64,000 nucleotides of DNA from Aciduricibacillus chroicocephali (lineage in GTDB: Bacteria; Bacillota; Bacilli; Bacillales; Amphibacillaceae), in contig NZ_CP129113.1 in NCBI RefSeq assembly GCF_030762805.1, positions 1,564,001 to 1,628,000 of the forward strand. Reading direction: 5' to 3'. Positions 22,977 to 34,081 of the stretch are shown here, piece after piece. The notes beneath the pieces are model-generated. The model ran no database searches. It was given only the letters and a program-made list of their open reading frames with translations, and had not been told where the DNA came from. The translations under genes and the position numbers were made by a program. Each line of letters opens with the position of its first letter. Positions within the stretch are counted from its first letter, which is position 1.

Positions 22977-23291
22977 TCATTCATATTTTTGATTCTCGTC
23001 ATTCTCTGGCTCTGGCAATGAAACACCACATTCAGCAAGCTTGTTTTGAAGCTGCTTATTTTCTGCTTTCAGCAATTTGTTTTGACGTTGTAAACGAACA
23101 AAGCGGACAAGGCCTGAGCCTGTCGTAATCAATCCGCCCATGAGCACACTGAACAGAATAACAAGAATAAGCGGCAAATCACCTTTGCCGAAGAAGTAAT
23201 TCACCTCGACTGCTCCAACATTAAGCACTGCAAAAATCGAGACAATAATAATTAGAACGATTGATAGAATCGTGTATGTCTGAGCTTTCAT
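22977..23291 (-). CDS. LapA (DUF1049) family membrane protein, YrvD-like
   Basis: 104-residue inner-membrane protein with two hydrophobic helices (about residues 5-28 and 40-62) joined by VNYFFGKGDLPL, then a basic stretch and a coiled coil (QNKLLKAENKQLQNKLAE). This is the DUF1049/LapA layout. In E. coli LapA works with LapB in LPS regulation, which cannot apply here; the Gram-positive role is unknown. It lies between secDF and recJ as yrvD does in B. subtilis. Confidence 0.85.
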   Translation of the reverse strand: MKAQTYTILSIVLIIIVSIFAVLNVGAVEVNYFFGKGDLPLILVILFSVLMGGLITTGSGLVRFVRLQRQNKLLKAENKQLQNKLAECGVSLPEPENDENQKYE

Positions 23292-23344
23292 GATGAACCT
23301 CTCCTTTTAATATTTTTACCCTCTATATCTCTATTATAGACAAA

Positions 23345-23375
23345 AATCTTCCCCGCCCAATAAGCGGGGAAGATT
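23345..23375 (-). terminator. intrinsic terminator after secDF
   Basis: Perfect minus-strand stem AATCTTCCCCGC / GCGGGGAAGATT with a seven-base loop and TTTTG tail. Confidence 0.9.
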
Positions 23376-23385
23376 CCTTCAAAGC

Positions 23386-25662
23386 TTAGACTACTGGCTG
23401 GTCTGTACGTTTTTTCTTCTTGTATTCAATCGGCTTGCGTTCAATGCTACGTCCGCGCCATACGAGCCAGAGCTGGGCGGCGATGAACAGTGAAGAGTAC
23501 GCCCCAATGATCAGACCGACTGCCATAGCAATGGCAAAACCGCGGATCGAAGGTGCACCGATGAAGAGGAAGACAAGAACTGCCAGCAATGTCGTGAACG
23601 ACGTGTTGATGCTTCGTGTAAGTGACTGCACAATACTCTTGTTGACAATCTTCTGAAGCAGTTCCTTAGACTTGATAATTTTGTGTTTCCGGAGATTCTC
23701 ACGGATTCGGTCAAATATAACGATTGTATCGTTAATTGTGTAACCGACAATCGTAAGCAGCGCCGCGATGATTGTTACATCAAATTCCAACCGGAACAGA
23801 CTAAAGAATGCCAGAACAAGAATGACATTATGCAGAAGCGTAATAATTGCTGTCGTTGCAAAATACACTTCAAAGCGGAATGATACATATATAATCATCC
23901 CGATCATTGCTAAGCCAACTGCGTAAACAGCATTCTTGACGAGCTCCTTACCGACAATTGGAGAAACGACACTTACACTCGGCTCTGCCTTGTACTCATC
24001 CTTGAAATGACTCTTCATTTCATCAAGCTTGGATTTTGAGAGCACGTTATCAAAACGCATGACTGCCGTATTGCTCTTCTTGCCGGATATGACGATTGCC
24101 TTCGCCTTAAGATCGAGATCCGACAAATCCTTCTTCACTTGCTGAGATGTAAGCTTTTGATCCGCAAGCATTTCCACGCGAGAACCACTTGTGAAGTCAA
24201 TTCCCGGGTTCAACTTAAACACGACCAATGAAACTGCACCAATGAGCAAGAGAGCAATAGATATACCGAAGAATACTTTTCGGTGTTTGACTACGTTAAG
24301 TTTCTTACCCATGAATTCAGCTTCTTCATCTTCTTTATCATGAAGAGACTTAATGTTTTTCTTCGATACACCCATCAGGCCCGGACGCTTCATGAGGAAC
24401 TTGGTACGCATCCAAAGACCGAGCAGGATACGCGTTCCATAGACAGCCGTAATGAAGCTGACGAGCACGCTGACAATAAGCATTGTCGCGAAACCTTTTA
24501 CAGAGCTTGTACCGAATACGAACAAGATTGCGGCTGCAAGCAATGTTGTGATGTTCGCATCAAGAATGGTAGAGAACGAGTTCTTCGTTCCGCCCTTGAA
24601 TGCTTGCGGCAGCGACTTGCCGAGCCGCAGATCTTCCTTGATCCGCTCAAAGGTAATAACGTTCGCATCTACTGCCATCCCAACACCAAGGATCAAAGCT
24701 GCAATCCCCGGCAACGTAAGAACACCGTTCATCCAGTTGAATAGCAGCAGAATCAGATACACATAGATGCATAGATTGATTCCCGCAATGAGTCCAGGGA
24801 ATCTGTAGAATACAAGCATGAAGAGCAGGACAAGACCTACACCAATGTACCCTGCATTAATTGTCTGATGCAGTGCTTGCTCACCGAACTGGGCTCCTAC
24901 TGATGTTGAATACAGCTCTTTCATCGTAACAGGAAGCGACCCGGAGTTAATGATGTCTGCAAGCCTCTTAGCTGATTCAACTGTAAAGTTACCAGAAATC
25001 ATGACATTGCTCGTATTAAGTGTCTCACTTACTTGCGGAGCAGAAATGTATTTCTGCTTGTCTTCAGGCTGATTATATTCTTTCGCAAAAGAGTCGCCTT
25101 TTTCATAGTCCATCCAAATAACAAGCAAATTATCCTGATATGGTGTACTTGAATTATTCATATTCTTGATAGTTGATGTAACATTAGCAAACTTTTTCGC
25201 GTCTTTTAGTTTCAATGATACAATCGGCTGATTCGTTTTCTGGTCAAAGTCCTGCTTAGCACTACCTTCTTTGACATCAGATCCGTTAAGCAGCTCTTTG
25301 TCATTGACATCTCTGAAAGAAAGTTGCGCTGAAGTTGATAGAACTTCTCTCGCCTGTTCCTGATTTTGGACACCTGCGAGCTGGACACGGATGCGGTCAT
25401 TTCCTTCAATATTAATGCTCGCTTCGGAAATACCGAGACGATTGACCCGGTCATCCAGTGTCTGTACTGTTGATTCAAGCAACCTTTTCGTAGTCTTCTC
25501 ACCTTCGGCTATTGGCTTGACTTGATAAAGCACTTCAAAACCGCCTTGCAGATCAAGCCCAAGGTTAATTTTCTTGGCGATGCCTGTGACTGTTGTACCC
25601 ATCAAACTGAAAAATAGGATGACAATCAGAAAAAAGGCAACAATTCTGCCTCGTTGTTTCAT
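23386..25662 (-). CDS. secDF: protein translocase subunit SecDF (fused)
   Basis: 758-residue fusion of SecD and SecF, the Bacillus arrangement. It uses proton motive force to complete Sec-dependent export. TM1 is at residues 8-27, the periplasmic P1 domain follows with NLGLDLQGGFEVLYQV at its start, SecD TM2-6 are at about 265-430 (LILGVGMAVDANVITFERIKE). SecF begins near residue 455 with FTSGSRVEML, and its TM block has IVGYTINDTIVIFDRIREN (about 650). ATG 25662 overlaps the comN stop (ATGA) and follows GGAGG, so it is coupled to comN. Confidence 0.97.
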   Translation of the reverse strand: MKQRGRIVAFFLIVILFFSLMGTTVTGIAKKINLGLDLQGGFEVLYQVKPIAEGEKTTKRLLESTVQTLDDRVNRLGISEASINIEGNDRIRVQLAGVQNQEQAREVLSTSAQLSFRDVNDKELLNGSDVKEGSAKQDFDQKTNQPIVSLKLKDAKKFANVTSTIKNMNNSSTPYQDNLLVIWMDYEKGDSFAKEYNQPEDKQKYISAPQVSETLNTSNVMISGNFTVESAKRLADIINSGSLPVTMKELYSTSVGAQFGEQALHQTINAGYIGVGLVLLFMLVFYRFPGLIAGINLCIYVYLILLLFNWMNGVLTLPGIAALILGVGMAVDANVITFERIKEDLRLGKSLPQAFKGGTKNSFSTILDANITTLLAAAILFVFGTSSVKGFATMLIVSVLVSFITAVYGTRILLGLWMRTKFLMKRPGLMGVSKKNIKSLHDKEDEEAEFMGKKLNVVKHRKVFFGISIALLLIGAVSLVVFKLNPGIDFTSGSRVEMLADQKLTSQQVKKDLSDLDLKAKAIVISGKKSNTAVMRFDNVLSKSKLDEMKSHFKDEYKAEPSVSVVSPIVGKELVKNAVYAVGLAMIGMIIYVSFRFEVYFATTAIITLLHNVILVLAFFSLFRLEFDVTIIAALLTIVGYTINDTIVIFDRIRENLRKHKIIKSKELLQKIVNKSIVQSLTRSINTSFTTLLAVLVFLFIGAPSIRGFAIAMAVGLIIGAYSSLFIAAQLWLVWRGRSIERKPIEYKKKKRTDQPVV

Positions 25663-26000
25663 TGTTTATTACCTCCTGATTCTTCTTGCGTCGTTCCGTT
25701 CTCAACGGAATCCGCTTTCTTCCCGAATTCGGCAATTGCCTGAATCGAGGCAAGCAGATCGTTATCCCGGTATGCATTCCTCGCCATGTAGTTCATATAT
25801 GTACCAGGCTGCAAAAAGAATATATCTGCGACAATCCGGTGAAGCTTTAAGCCTTCCTGGCTGTTCTTCCATACATGATTGCAAAGGCATTCCCAGAGTG
25901 CTTCTTTTGTCACTTTCGGATAACCGAGCATTCTGAATTCCTCCAGTTTGCTGTCGAGCACATCTTCCACTTCGGGACGCCACTCCGCTGCAGATTTCAT
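25659..26000 (-). CDS. comN: post-transcriptional regulator ComN
   Basis: 113-residue helical protein starting MKSAAEWRPEVEDVLDSKLEEF, matching the ComN family (YrzD). In B. subtilis ComN acts with DivIVA and affects comE mRNA. Conserved segments are MLGYPKVTKEALWECL (about 24-39) and the C-terminal YMNYMARNAYRDN. ATG 26000 behind GGTGG gives the family N-terminus; the frame is open to 26036 without a better site. It overlaps secDF by four bases. Confidence 0.88.
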   Translation of the reverse strand: MKSAAEWRPEVEDVLDSKLEEFRMLGYPKVTKEALWECLCNHVWKNSQEGLKLHRIVADIFFLQPGTYMNYMARNAYRDNDLLASIQAIAEFGKKADSVENGTTQEESGGNKQ

Positions 26001-26121
26001 GATTTCCACCAGTTTTTTTCCCCTCCCGAGAAACACCCTGAATTGCTTGTCATGCTTGGCCGATTGTTCCCATACATATTGTATATGAATTTTTATTATT
26101 TGAGAAGGCAGGTCTTATGCG

Positions 26122-27672
26122 GTGACGAGACAAACATTCCTGAAAGGCACGCTTATTCTGATCATGGCGGGTATGATCACCAGATTTCTCGGCTTCATCA
26201 ACCGGATTGTCGTTGCCAGGCTTATGGGAGAAGAAGGTGTAGGTCTTTACATGATGGCCCTTCCGACTTTCTTCCTGGCAATGACGATAACCCAGCTCGG
26301 TCTGCCCATCGCTATTTCCAAGCGGGTTGCAGAAGCAGAAGCAAAAGGAAATACAGCAAAAATCAAACAGATTCTCGTACTGTCCCTGCTCTTTACAGGG
26401 GGTTCAGGCATTCTGCTGACAATCCTGACAATTGCCTTTGCTCCATGGATCGGGGCAAATCTGTACACGGATGAGCGGGTAGTTTTACCACTTGTCACGA
26501 TTACACCAGTAATCCCAATCGTAGCGATTTCTTCTGTACTGAAAGGATATTTCCAGGGCAGACAAAACATGAAGCCACAGAGTTATGCTCTTATCATTGA
26601 ACAAGTCGTCCGTATCATCTGTGTTGCCCTATTCATCAAGATGCTGCTCCCATATGGAATTCAGTTTGCAGCTGCAGGCGCTATGGCCAGTGTCATACTT
26701 GGCGAACTCGTTTCTCTCATGTACATGCTCTTCCTATTCAAAAGGAAAAAATCATTTAGACTGCGCACACGCTTCTTTACCTATCTGAACAATAGCCGTA
26801 CGACATTGAAAGAACTATTTAGTATCGCATTGCCTAGTACTGGAAGCCGGATGATTGGGTCCATCTCCCATTTCCTAGAACCGATTATCGTTGCCCATGC
26901 ACTCGCTATTGCGGGAGTAGCGACGGTAACCGCTACAAAACAATACGGTGAATTGACGGGATATATCATCCCTCTCCTATTCTTGCCGACTTTCATCACG
27001 AATTCTTTGTCAATCGCAATTGTTCCGGCCATTTCAGAAGCCGAAGCAAATAAGAATCACAGATTCGTTCATCACAGGATTCACCAGGCAATTCGGATTT
27101 CGCTTGCATCAGGAGCTCTAGCAACGATCATCCTGACTCTGTTCGCGCAGCCAATCCTGCAATTCATGTACGGGACAGCCAATGCCACACCACTACTTAT
27201 GCTAATGGCTCCGTTTTTTCTGCTCTACTATATGCAAAACCCGCTCCAATCCGCATTGCAGGCACTGGATCTCGCCCGCCCTGCCATGTGGAACAGTCTT
27301 ATCGGATCGGGCATCAAGCTTGTTCTGCTTTTCGTTTTGGCAGCGAACCCAAGCTTCGGGATTATGGGAGCAGCCATGGCGATGTGTGCAGGTGTCATGA
27401 TTGTAACACTGCTGCACTTGGCAGCACTAGGAAGAACCATTCAATTCAAGTTAAAATTAACCGATTTATTTAAAATAATACTTCTGCTTGGTATCACATG
27501 GGGAGCAGGAAAGATGATTCTCAATTTCTATCCAGCAGCTTCTTCCATTGCCAATCTCGGTATCGCCTTATTGTTCTTGACCATTTTGTATGTGGTTCTA
27601 CTTTTCGTCTTGCGTGTCCTCGACCGTGAAGAATTACAGCAAATACCCATTATTAAAAAATGGATCCGCTAG
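26122..27672 (+). CDS. spoVB: stage V sporulation protein B (MOP/MATE-like flippase)
   Basis: 516-residue polytopic protein with about 14 hydrophobic segments, in the MOP flippase superfamily. It begins TRQTFLKGTLILIMAGMITR and carries the family signature NRIVVARLMGEEGVGLYMMALP (split near residue 35). SpoVB is needed for spore cortex synthesis, where it is thought to move peptidoglycan lipid precursors in the mother cell. The start is GTG 26122 behind AGAAGGCAGG. It is divergent from comN, as in B. subtilis. Confidence 0.93.
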   Translation: MTRQTFLKGTLILIMAGMITRFLGFINRIVVARLMGEEGVGLYMMALPTFFLAMTITQLGLPIAISKRVAEAEAKGNTAKIKQILVLSLLFTGGSGILLTILTIAFAPWIGANLYTDERVVLPLVTITPVIPIVAISSVLKGYFQGRQNMKPQSYALIIEQVVRIICVALFIKMLLPYGIQFAAAGAMASVILGELVSLMYMLFLFKRKKSFRLRTRFFTYLNNSRTTLKELFSIALPSTGSRMIGSISHFLEPIIVAHALAIAGVATVTATKQYGELTGYIIPLLFLPTFITNSLSIAIVPAISEAEANKNHRFVHHRIHQAIRISLASGALATIILTLFAQPILQFMYGTANATPLLMLMAPFFLLYYMQNPLQSALQALDLARPAMWNSLIGSGIKLVLLFVLAANPSFGIMGAAMAMCAGVMIVTLLHLAALGRTIQFKLKLTDLFKIILLLGITWGAGKMILNFYPAASSIANLGIALLFLTILYVVLLFVLRVLDREELQQIPIIKKWIR

Positions 27673-27741
27673 ACAGCTTCTAACACTCGTTCGCGCTTCA
27701 TATAATGGACAAACACAAATATAGGAAGGTGACTTGAAAAT

Positions 27742-28122
27742 ATGCGAAATCAATTGACAGCACTCGCTTACGGCTGGACTGCATCATTCACACTAATTCT
27801 TGCCGCCAGCCTCCTGCTTGCCGGATTGCTTCGATTCACAACATTTAATGAGCCAACTCTCAGTTGGGCAACTCTTGCAACCGGAATCCTCTCCCTTTTC
27901 GTAGGTGGAACGATGGCTGGTGCAAAAGGGAAAGCGAAAGGCTGGCTTATGGGGGCAATCGTTGCAATCGGGTTCACACTGCTTTCTTTCCTTGTACAAA
28001 GCCTAAGTGTTTCATCAGCTGTGACAGGAGAACAAGCATTGCATCACCTCTTCTATCTGCTCGCCGCAATGTTCGGCGGCATGATCGGTGTCAATGTTTC
28101 CGGATCTGGCAATAAAAAATAA
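27742..28122 (+). CDS. TIGR04086 family membrane protein (YrzE-like)
   Basis: 126-residue protein with four hydrophobic segments (about residues 10-30, 40-60, 67-88, 100-120) separated by GTMAGAKGKAKGW, the characteristic glycine-rich turn of the TIGR04086 family. Function unknown. ATG follows AAGGTGAC. It lies 69 bases after spoVB, the same as yrzE in B. subtilis, and is closed by a bidirectional terminator. Confidence 0.85.
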   Translation: MRNQLTALAYGWTASFTLILAASLLLAGLLRFTTFNEPTLSWATLATGILSLFVGGTMAGAKGKAKGWLMGAIVAIGFTLLSFLVQSLSVSSAVTGEQALHHLFYLLAAMFGGMIGVNVSGSGNKK

Positions 28123-28130
28123 TAATAATA

Positions 28131-28182
28131 AAAAAGTTATGCGTTCTCGAGGGGGGTCCCGCGAGTGGCGCATAACTTTTTT
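28131..28182. terminator. bidirectional terminator between yrzE-like and yajC
   Basis: AAAAAGTTATGCG (28131-28143) pairs with CGCATAACTTTTT (28170-28182); an inner CTCG/CGAG extends the hairpin. A- and T-runs on either side allow termination of both converging transcripts. Confidence 0.9.
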
Positions 28183-28195
28183 ATTGTAATCTAAA

Positions 28196-28477
28196 TTATT
28201 CTGTTACTGCTGCTGTAGGACGTACTTCACGAATGGCGTTGCGGTCGAATTTCAACTTTGTGCCACTCTCAACAGTAATAACAACTGTCGCTTCATCGAG
28301 TGAGTGGATTAGACCATGCAAACCACCAATTGTAACGACTCCATCGCCTTTTTTCATTTCTGACTGCATCTGTCGCACTTGCTTTTGACGCTTCTGCTGC
28401 GGACGGATGAGCAGGAAGTAGAAGATGACAAACATCAAGACGAGTGTCACGAGTGAATAGAGAGAACTTCCATTCAT
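28196..28477 (-). CDS. yajC: preprotein translocase subunit YajC
   Basis: 93-residue single-span protein (TM at about residues 4-25, LYSLVTLVLMFVIFYFLLI) followed by RPQQKRQKQVRQMQ and the YajC core GDGVVTIGGLHGLI. It is an accessory of SecDF in the membrane. ATG follows AAGGAG. It is last gene of the ruvAB-queA-tgt-yajC run. Confidence 0.95.
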   Translation of the reverse strand: MNGSSLYSLVTLVLMFVIFYFLLIRPQQKRQKQVRQMQSEMKKGDGVVTIGGLHGLIHSLDEATVVITVESGTKLKFDRNAIREVRPTAAVTE

Positions 28478-28500
28478 GTGTTTTAACGCTCCTTTTCGGT

Positions 28501-29649
<1,149 letters not shown>

Positions 29650-29659
29650 TCAGCTCCTT

Positions 29660-30688
29660 CTATATAATCAGCATTGCATCGCCGAAGCTGAAGAAACGGT
29701 ATTTCTCCCGAATCGCTTCTTCATACGCATGCAAAACATGTTCCTTGCCGGCAAGCGCACTGACGAGCATGATCAATGTTGATTTTGGCAAATGGAAGTT
29801 TGTGATCAGGCCATCCACTGCCTTGTATTCGTATGGCGGATAAATGAAAATATCTGTCCAGCCGCTCGCAGCAGTAAAACCGCCGTTATGATCACGCGCA
29901 ACAGTTTCAAGCGTGCGCGTCGAAGTCGTTCCAACAGCAATAATGCGACCGCCTTCCTGCTTCGTCTTATTCAAAAGGGCGGCATTCTCTTCATCCAGCT
30001 GGTAAAATTCCGAATGCATGACATGATCCTCTACCGTATCTGCACTAACAGGACGGAATGTGCCAAGACCGACATGGAGAGTCAGGAATGCTATATTGAT
30101 ACCTTTTTCCCTTACCGCTTTAAGCAAGTCTTCTGTAAAATGCAAGCCTGCTGTCGGTGCTGCAGCTGAACCTTCAACCTTCGCATAGACAGTCTGATAG
30201 CGTTCTTTCTCAGGAAGCTGCTCCTTAATATAAGGAGGAAGCGGCATTTCACCCAGCTTATCAAGAATCTCATAAAAAATGCCTTCATACTTGAATTCCA
30301 GAATCCGGCCGCCATGTTCCAGCTCTTCCTTACATACTGCTCGGAGCAACCCATCACCAAAGACAAGTTCAGTACCGGCTTTGATTTTCCGAGCTGGTTT
30401 TGCAAGCGCCTCCCAGTGATCTCCTTCTTTCTGTTCAAGAAGAAGCAACTCAACCTTCGCTCCTGTATCAGATTTGGAGCCATAAAGTCTTGCTGGAAGC
30501 ACGCGCGTATTATTCAGTACAAGGCAATCACCAGGTTTCAGATATTCGAGGACTGCCGGGAATTGCCGATGAGCAATCTCGCCACTCTCTTTATCCAAAA
30601 CGAGCAATCTTGAAGCTGTTCTATCCTGAAGTGGTACTTGGGCAATCAGCTCTTCCGGAAGGTCAAAGTCAAATTCTTCGATATTCAT
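29660..30688 (-). CDS. queA: S-adenosylmethionine:tRNA ribosyltransferase-isomerase
   Basis: 342-residue QueA, which transfers the ribosyl part of AdoMet to preQ1-tRNA to give epoxyqueuosine. It begins [18 protein letters not shown]; conserved [18 protein letters not shown] is near 55-72, and [16 protein letters not shown] near 175-190. ATG 30688 follows AAGGAG by nine bases; a TTG at 30709 precedes that site and was rejected. Confidence 0.97.
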   Translation of the reverse strand: MNIEEFDFDLPEELIAQVPLQDRTASRLLVLDKESGEIAHRQFPAVLEYLKPGDCLVLNNTRVLPARLYGSKSDTGAKVELLLLEQKEGDHWEALAKPARKIKAGTELVFGDGLLRAVCKEELEHGGRILEFKYEGIFYEILDKLGEMPLPPYIKEQLPEKERYQTVYAKVEGSAAAPTAGLHFTEDLLKAVREKGINIAFLTLHVGLGTFRPVSADTVEDHVMHSEFYQLDEENAALLNKTKQEGGRIIAVGTTSTRTLETVARDHNGGFTAASGWTDIFIYPPYEYKAVDGLITNFHLPKSTLIMLVSALAGKEHVLHAYEEAIREKYRFFSFGDAMLII

Positions 30689-30763
30689 AAAAAGGAACTC
30701 CTTATTCAAAGTGTGAAAATAGCTCGTCCAAAAATGTTTTTATGAACGAGACTCCGTAAAAAA

Positions 30764-30961
30764 TCAGTTGAATCTATTAAAAAGATACATGATGATCGAG
30801 AGTACAATGCTCGCAATGATTGAAGTCATGATTGGGAAATAGAATGTCGTGTTCCCTTTTTTAAACATGAAATCTCCAGGCAGCCTGCCGAACAGTATCC
30901 AGAGACCGCCGAGGACAATGAGAACTATGCCGGCCACAATCATTAGCTTTCCAATATGCAT
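30764..30961 (-). CDS. DUF2905 family small membrane protein (YrzS-like)
   Basis: 65-residue protein with two hydrophobic segments (about 5-25 and 42-62) flanking GRLPGDFMFKKGNTTFYFPI, the DUF2905 signature. Function unknown. Its ATG overlaps the last base of the ruvB stop, so it is coupled to ruvB. Family members are regularly found beside ruvB in Bacillaceae. Confidence 0.85.
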   Translation of the reverse strand: MHIGKLMIVAGIVLIVLGGLWILFGRLPGDFMFKKGNTTFYFPIMTSIIASIVLSIIMYLFNRFN

Positions 30962-31968
30962 CAGCGTTCTCCCGCTTCCAATCCGAAATGCTGATAAGCT
31001 TTCTCTGTTACAATTCTTCCGCGTGGTGTCCGCTGAATGAATCCTTTCTGAAGAAGATATGGCTCATAGACATCCTCAATTGTTTGAGAATCCTCACCGA
31101 TTGTTGCGGCAATCGTATCAAGGCCGACCGGGCCGCCGCCGAACCCTTCAATCATTGCTTTTAGAAGCTTATGGTCAACATGGTCAAGACCGACATCATC
31201 TACTTGCAGCATATCGAGCGACATCTTTGTCGTTTCAAGTGTGATCTCTTCTTCACCCCGCACTTGCGAAATGTCACGGACACGTTTGAGCAGACGATTC
31301 GCAATCCTCGGCGTTCCTCGAGATCTTCTTGCAACGTTAAGTGCTGCTTCTTCATTGATTGATGTTTCGAAAATCTGAGCCGTTCTTTCAACGATCTGGC
31401 AAAGTTCGTCTTCTTCATAGAACTCTAACCGCTCCACGACACCGAAACGATCCCTAAGCGGTGCCGAGAGCATGCCCGCCTTCGTCGTTGCTCCTACAAG
31501 TGTAAAAGGCGGTAAGTCAATGCGGACGCTTCTTGCCGACGGGCCTGTCCCAATGACAATATCAAGGAAGAAGTCTTCCATGGCGGGATATAGCACTTCC
31601 TCGACCATACGCGGCAGCCGGTGCACCTCATCAATGAAAAGCACATCCCCTGGCTCCAACGAAGAAAGGATGGCTGCAAGATCACCTGCTCGTTCTATCG
31701 CCGGACCTGAAGTTGACCGGAACTGAACACCCATCTCGTTTGCAATAATCGCAGCAAGCGTTGTTTTCCCAAGACCAGGGGGGCCATATAACAGCACATG
31801 ATCCAACGGCTCATTGCGCATTTTGGCAGCCTGGATGAAAATATCAAGATTCTTCTTCACCTTTTTCTGGCCAATGTACTGCTGGAGCATTGCTGGTCTA
31901 AGGCTCAGCTCATCTGTCGCTTCCTCTGTATGAAGTTCCCCGTCCACGACTCGGTCTTCCATGCCCAT
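30961..31968 (-). CDS. ruvB: Holliday junction branch migration ATPase RuvB
   Basis: 335-residue AAA+ motor. Walker [12 protein letters not shown] (about residues 61-71), Walker [13 protein letters not shown] (about 109-120), sensor [18 protein letters not shown] (about 162-179), and the C-terminal winged helix with [13 protein letters not shown]. It works as hexamers on RuvA-bound junctions. It lies 12 bases downstream of ruvA. No RuvC is expected; Bacillaceae use RecU. Confidence 0.98.
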   Translation of the reverse strand: MGMEDRVVDGELHTEEATDELSLRPAMLQQYIGQKKVKKNLDIFIQAAKMRNEPLDHVLLYGPPGLGKTTLAAIIANEMGVQFRSTSGPAIERAGDLAAILSSLEPGDVLFIDEVHRLPRMVEEVLYPAMEDFFLDIVIGTGPSARSVRIDLPPFTLVGATTKAGMLSAPLRDRFGVVERLEFYEEDELCQIVERTAQIFETSINEEAALNVARRSRGTPRIANRLLKRVRDISQVRGEEEITLETTKMSLDMLQVDDVGLDHVDHKLLKAMIEGFGGGPVGLDTIAATIGEDSQTIEDVYEPYLLQKGFIQRTPRGRIVTEKAYQHFGLEAGER

Positions 31969-31980
31969 TCTCCCCTTCCG

Positions 31981-32580
31981 TTAGTTTTTTATAAAGAATG
32001 ACAGAGCTTTTCTGATCATTTCATCTGTAGTAGCGCCTTCCATTTTGCGCAACTCGGGCATAACAGCCTTAATTTCTTTCGGACCATAACCGAGTGCCTG
32101 AAGTGCTTCTTCTGCTTCATTCAAAGCATCATAATTTTTGTCAGGTCCCTCTCCAACATTCTCTTCTCCAATAATGAGAAGACCCGAGAGCTTGCCTTTC
32201 AAATCAAGAATGATCTGCCGTGCCGTCTTTTTTCCGACTCCCGGGAACGAGGTGAGGAACTTCTCGTTTTCCTGTTCGACTGCAGCAATGAATTTATTCG
32301 GCTCCGCGCCGGATAAAATAGCTATCCCGCTTTTCGGACCAATGCCGGAAACTGAAATCAATTTAGTAAACAAGTATTTCTCATCCTCTGTTTCAAACCC
32401 GAACAATGTAATCGCATCTTCTCTTACGTGCTGGTATGTATGCATAAGCATTTCCTGATGAAGTTTGTTCTGGAATTTGTAAGGATTTGCACAGAAAATT
32501 TCATAGCCAAGTCCTCCAACATCCAGTACGACTGTATCATCGGTAATGAAAGCAAGCTTCCCTTTTACATAGGCAATCAT
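31981..32580 (-). CDS. ruvA: Holliday junction branch migration protein RuvA
   Basis: 199-residue junction-binding subunit: N-terminal OB domain (MIAYVKGKLAFITDDTVVLD, residues 1-60), tandem helix-hairpin-helix motifs VSGIGPKSGIAILSG and FPGVGKKTARQIILDLKG (about 70-85 and 107-124), and a C-terminal three-helix domain that contacts RuvB. ATG 32580 follows AAGGGG and gives the usual length; the frame continues upstream without support. Confidence 0.97.
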   Translation of the reverse strand: MIAYVKGKLAFITDDTVVLDVGGLGYEIFCANPYKFQNKLHQEMLMHTYQHVREDAITLFGFETEDEKYLFTKLISVSGIGPKSGIAILSGAEPNKFIAAVEQENEKFLTSFPGVGKKTARQIILDLKGKLSGLLIIGEENVGEGPDKNYDALNEAEEALQALGYGPKEIKAVMPELRKMEGATTDEMIRKALSFFIKN

Positions 32581-32695
32581 CAACGCAACCCCTTTTCCAA
32601 CAGGTCCCGGCAATGAGTTGCCGTTTCCGGTACATTTGTTCCACCTCTCATTGTAGCACATTCATTCGTATTTTTGGAAATGGCTCAAATTATGA

Positions 32696-32733
32696 AAAGG
32701 AGCTTCCTGCCTGCATTCGCGGCTCGGAAGCTC
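32696..32733 (-). terminator. intrinsic terminator after yebC
   Basis: Minus strand GAGCTTCC (32726-32733) pairs with GGAAGCTC (32700-32707), with an inner GC hairpin, followed by CTTTTC. It separates yebC from ruvA. Confidence 0.75.
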
Positions 32734-32745
32734 GTATTGTACTCT

Positions 32746-33480
32746 TTATGCTTCTTCATTCTCCATATTGTGGTGAATATCCTGGACATCTTCATCATTT
32801 TCAAGAGCAGCAAGCATGTTCTGCATCTTTTCGAAGTTTTCTTCATCCAATTTTGTATATGTCTGTGGAATCAGAGTAATTTCGGCCTGGGCAAATTCAT
32901 AACCTGCATTTTCAAGATTAGAAACGACTTCGTTGAAAGCTTCCGGCTCCGTATAGATCTCATAAGCACCTTCATGGGCTTCAAAATCACTCGCTCCGGC
33001 TTCAATTGCTTCCAAAGTCAGTTCATCTTCATCAATCTTGTTCTCTTCATCTTCAATGACAATATAGCCTTTGCGATCAAACATGAAGGATACACAGCCG
33101 TTCTCACCAAGATTGCCGCCATTTTTCTTAAAAGCATGTCGGACTTCGGCTGCTGTACGGTTCTTATTATCAGTTAGGGCATGGACAATAACAGCTGTAC
33201 CGCCTGGACCATAGCCTTCGTATGTGATTTCTTCATAGCTAGCGCCGTCAAGTGAGCCTGTCGCCTTTTTAATTGCGCGTTCAATATTGTCGTTCGGCAT
33301 ATTATCGGCTTTCGCTTTGTCAATCATTGTACGCAATGTGGCATTCGTATCCGGATCACCGCCACCATCTTTAGCTGCAAGATATATATTTTTCGCATGA
33401 GTCATAAAGATTTTACCGCGTTTGGCATCTTGTGCGTTTTTTCTTCTTTGGATGTTTTTCCATTTTGAATGGCCTGCCAA
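32746..33480 (-). CDS. yrbC: YebC/PmpR family transcription/translation factor (YrbC)
   Basis: 244-residue YebC-family protein beginning [20 protein letters not shown], with [17 protein letters not shown] (about 115-131) and an acidic C-terminus. Family members act as DNA-binding regulators and, more recently, as factors helping ribosomes through proline-rich stretches; which applies here is unknown. The start is TTG 33480, placed eight bases after AGGAG and just before the invariant AGHSKW. Upstream gene is the CoxA-like lipoprotein, as in B. subtilis. Confidence 0.93.
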   Translation of the reverse strand: MAGHSKWKNIQRRKNAQDAKRGKIFMTHAKNIYLAAKDGGGDPDTNATLRTMIDKAKADNMPNDNIERAIKKATGSLDGASYEEITYEGYGPGGTAVIVHALTDNKNRTAAEVRHAFKKNGGNLGENGCVSFMFDRKGYIVIEDEENKIDEDELTLEAIEAGASDFEAHEGAYEIYTEPEAFNEVVSNLENAGYEFAQAEITLIPQTYTKLDEENFEKMQNMLAALENDEDVQDIHHNMENEEA

Positions 33481-33557
33481 TTGAATTGCTCCTCTCCAGC
33501 GTCTATTCCAATAGTATATTATAGCAAATATGCTTTCAGCTGAAAAGGTGGAGCGGG

Positions 33558-34028
33558 CTATCTCGTTATACCTTCGTCCTTTCTCCTGTTCCAATCAATG
33601 TTATCCGTATAGATCACGACTTCTTTGCCCGGCTCCATCTCATTTACAATACGAGTCACTTTCTCTTTCAGATCCGGACTGATTTTTTTCTGAAGCATGA
33701 GTCCAATCATGACCTTCTTTTCATTCATCGCAACCTGAGCCGCTTTAATATCCTTTTCTTTACCAAGACGTTTTGCAATCCGGTTCGTCTGCTCATTTGT
33801 ATTGAGAGACGGCTTATCTTCTGCAACTTCTTCGTTATAAATTTTGTTCTGAATGTCTTGCGGCTTTCTTTCACGCTTCGTATCCGTTTCTTCATTGACA
33901 CGGAGCTGTTCTGTCATTTTACCTTCCTCATCTGCTTCCTCCAGCTTGTTTTTTCTGCTGTCCTGATTATTACTGCAGCCAACTGTAAGGAAAAGAATTG
34001 CCGCTGTCACCATCAATAATTTTTTCAT
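33558..34028 (-). CDS. YhcN/YlaJ-type sporulation lipoprotein (CoxA-like)
   Basis: 156-residue lipoprotein: signal [18 protein letters not shown] with lipobox cysteine at 18, a charged linker rich in Lys/Glu/Arg/Asn, and a C-terminal YhcN/YlaJ domain (about 80-150: [20 protein letters not shown] ... [16 protein letters not shown]). Position between safA and yebC corresponds to B. subtilis coxA (yrbB), a spore cortex protein. Sequence similarity to CoxA itself cannot be measured here, so the name is positional. A terminator lies directly upstream, so it has its own promoter. Confidence 0.8.
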   Translation of the reverse strand: MKKLLMVTAAILFLTVGCSNNQDSRKNKLEEADEEGKMTEQLRVNEETDTKRERKPQDIQNKIYNEEVAEDKPSLNTNEQTNRIAKRLGKEKDIKAAQVAMNEKKVMIGLMLQKKISPDLKEKVTRIVNEMEPGKEVVIYTDNIDWNRRKDEGITR

Positions 34029-34032
34029 TATA

Positions 34033-34073
34033 AAAAACCTCCCTGAACGTATTTTCTACGTTCTTGGGAGGTT
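34033..34073 (-). terminator. intrinsic terminator after nadE
   Basis: Minus strand AAACCTCCC..GAACGTA / TACGTTC.GGGAGGTT stem followed by TTTTTAT, between the nadE stop and the lipoprotein start. Confidence 0.9.
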
Positions 34074-34081
34074 TAATGTTG

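Noticed and set aside
32581-32661. 27-residue N-terminal extension of RuvA
   Set aside because: ATG 32580 has an AAGGGG site and the conserved MIAYVKGK start.
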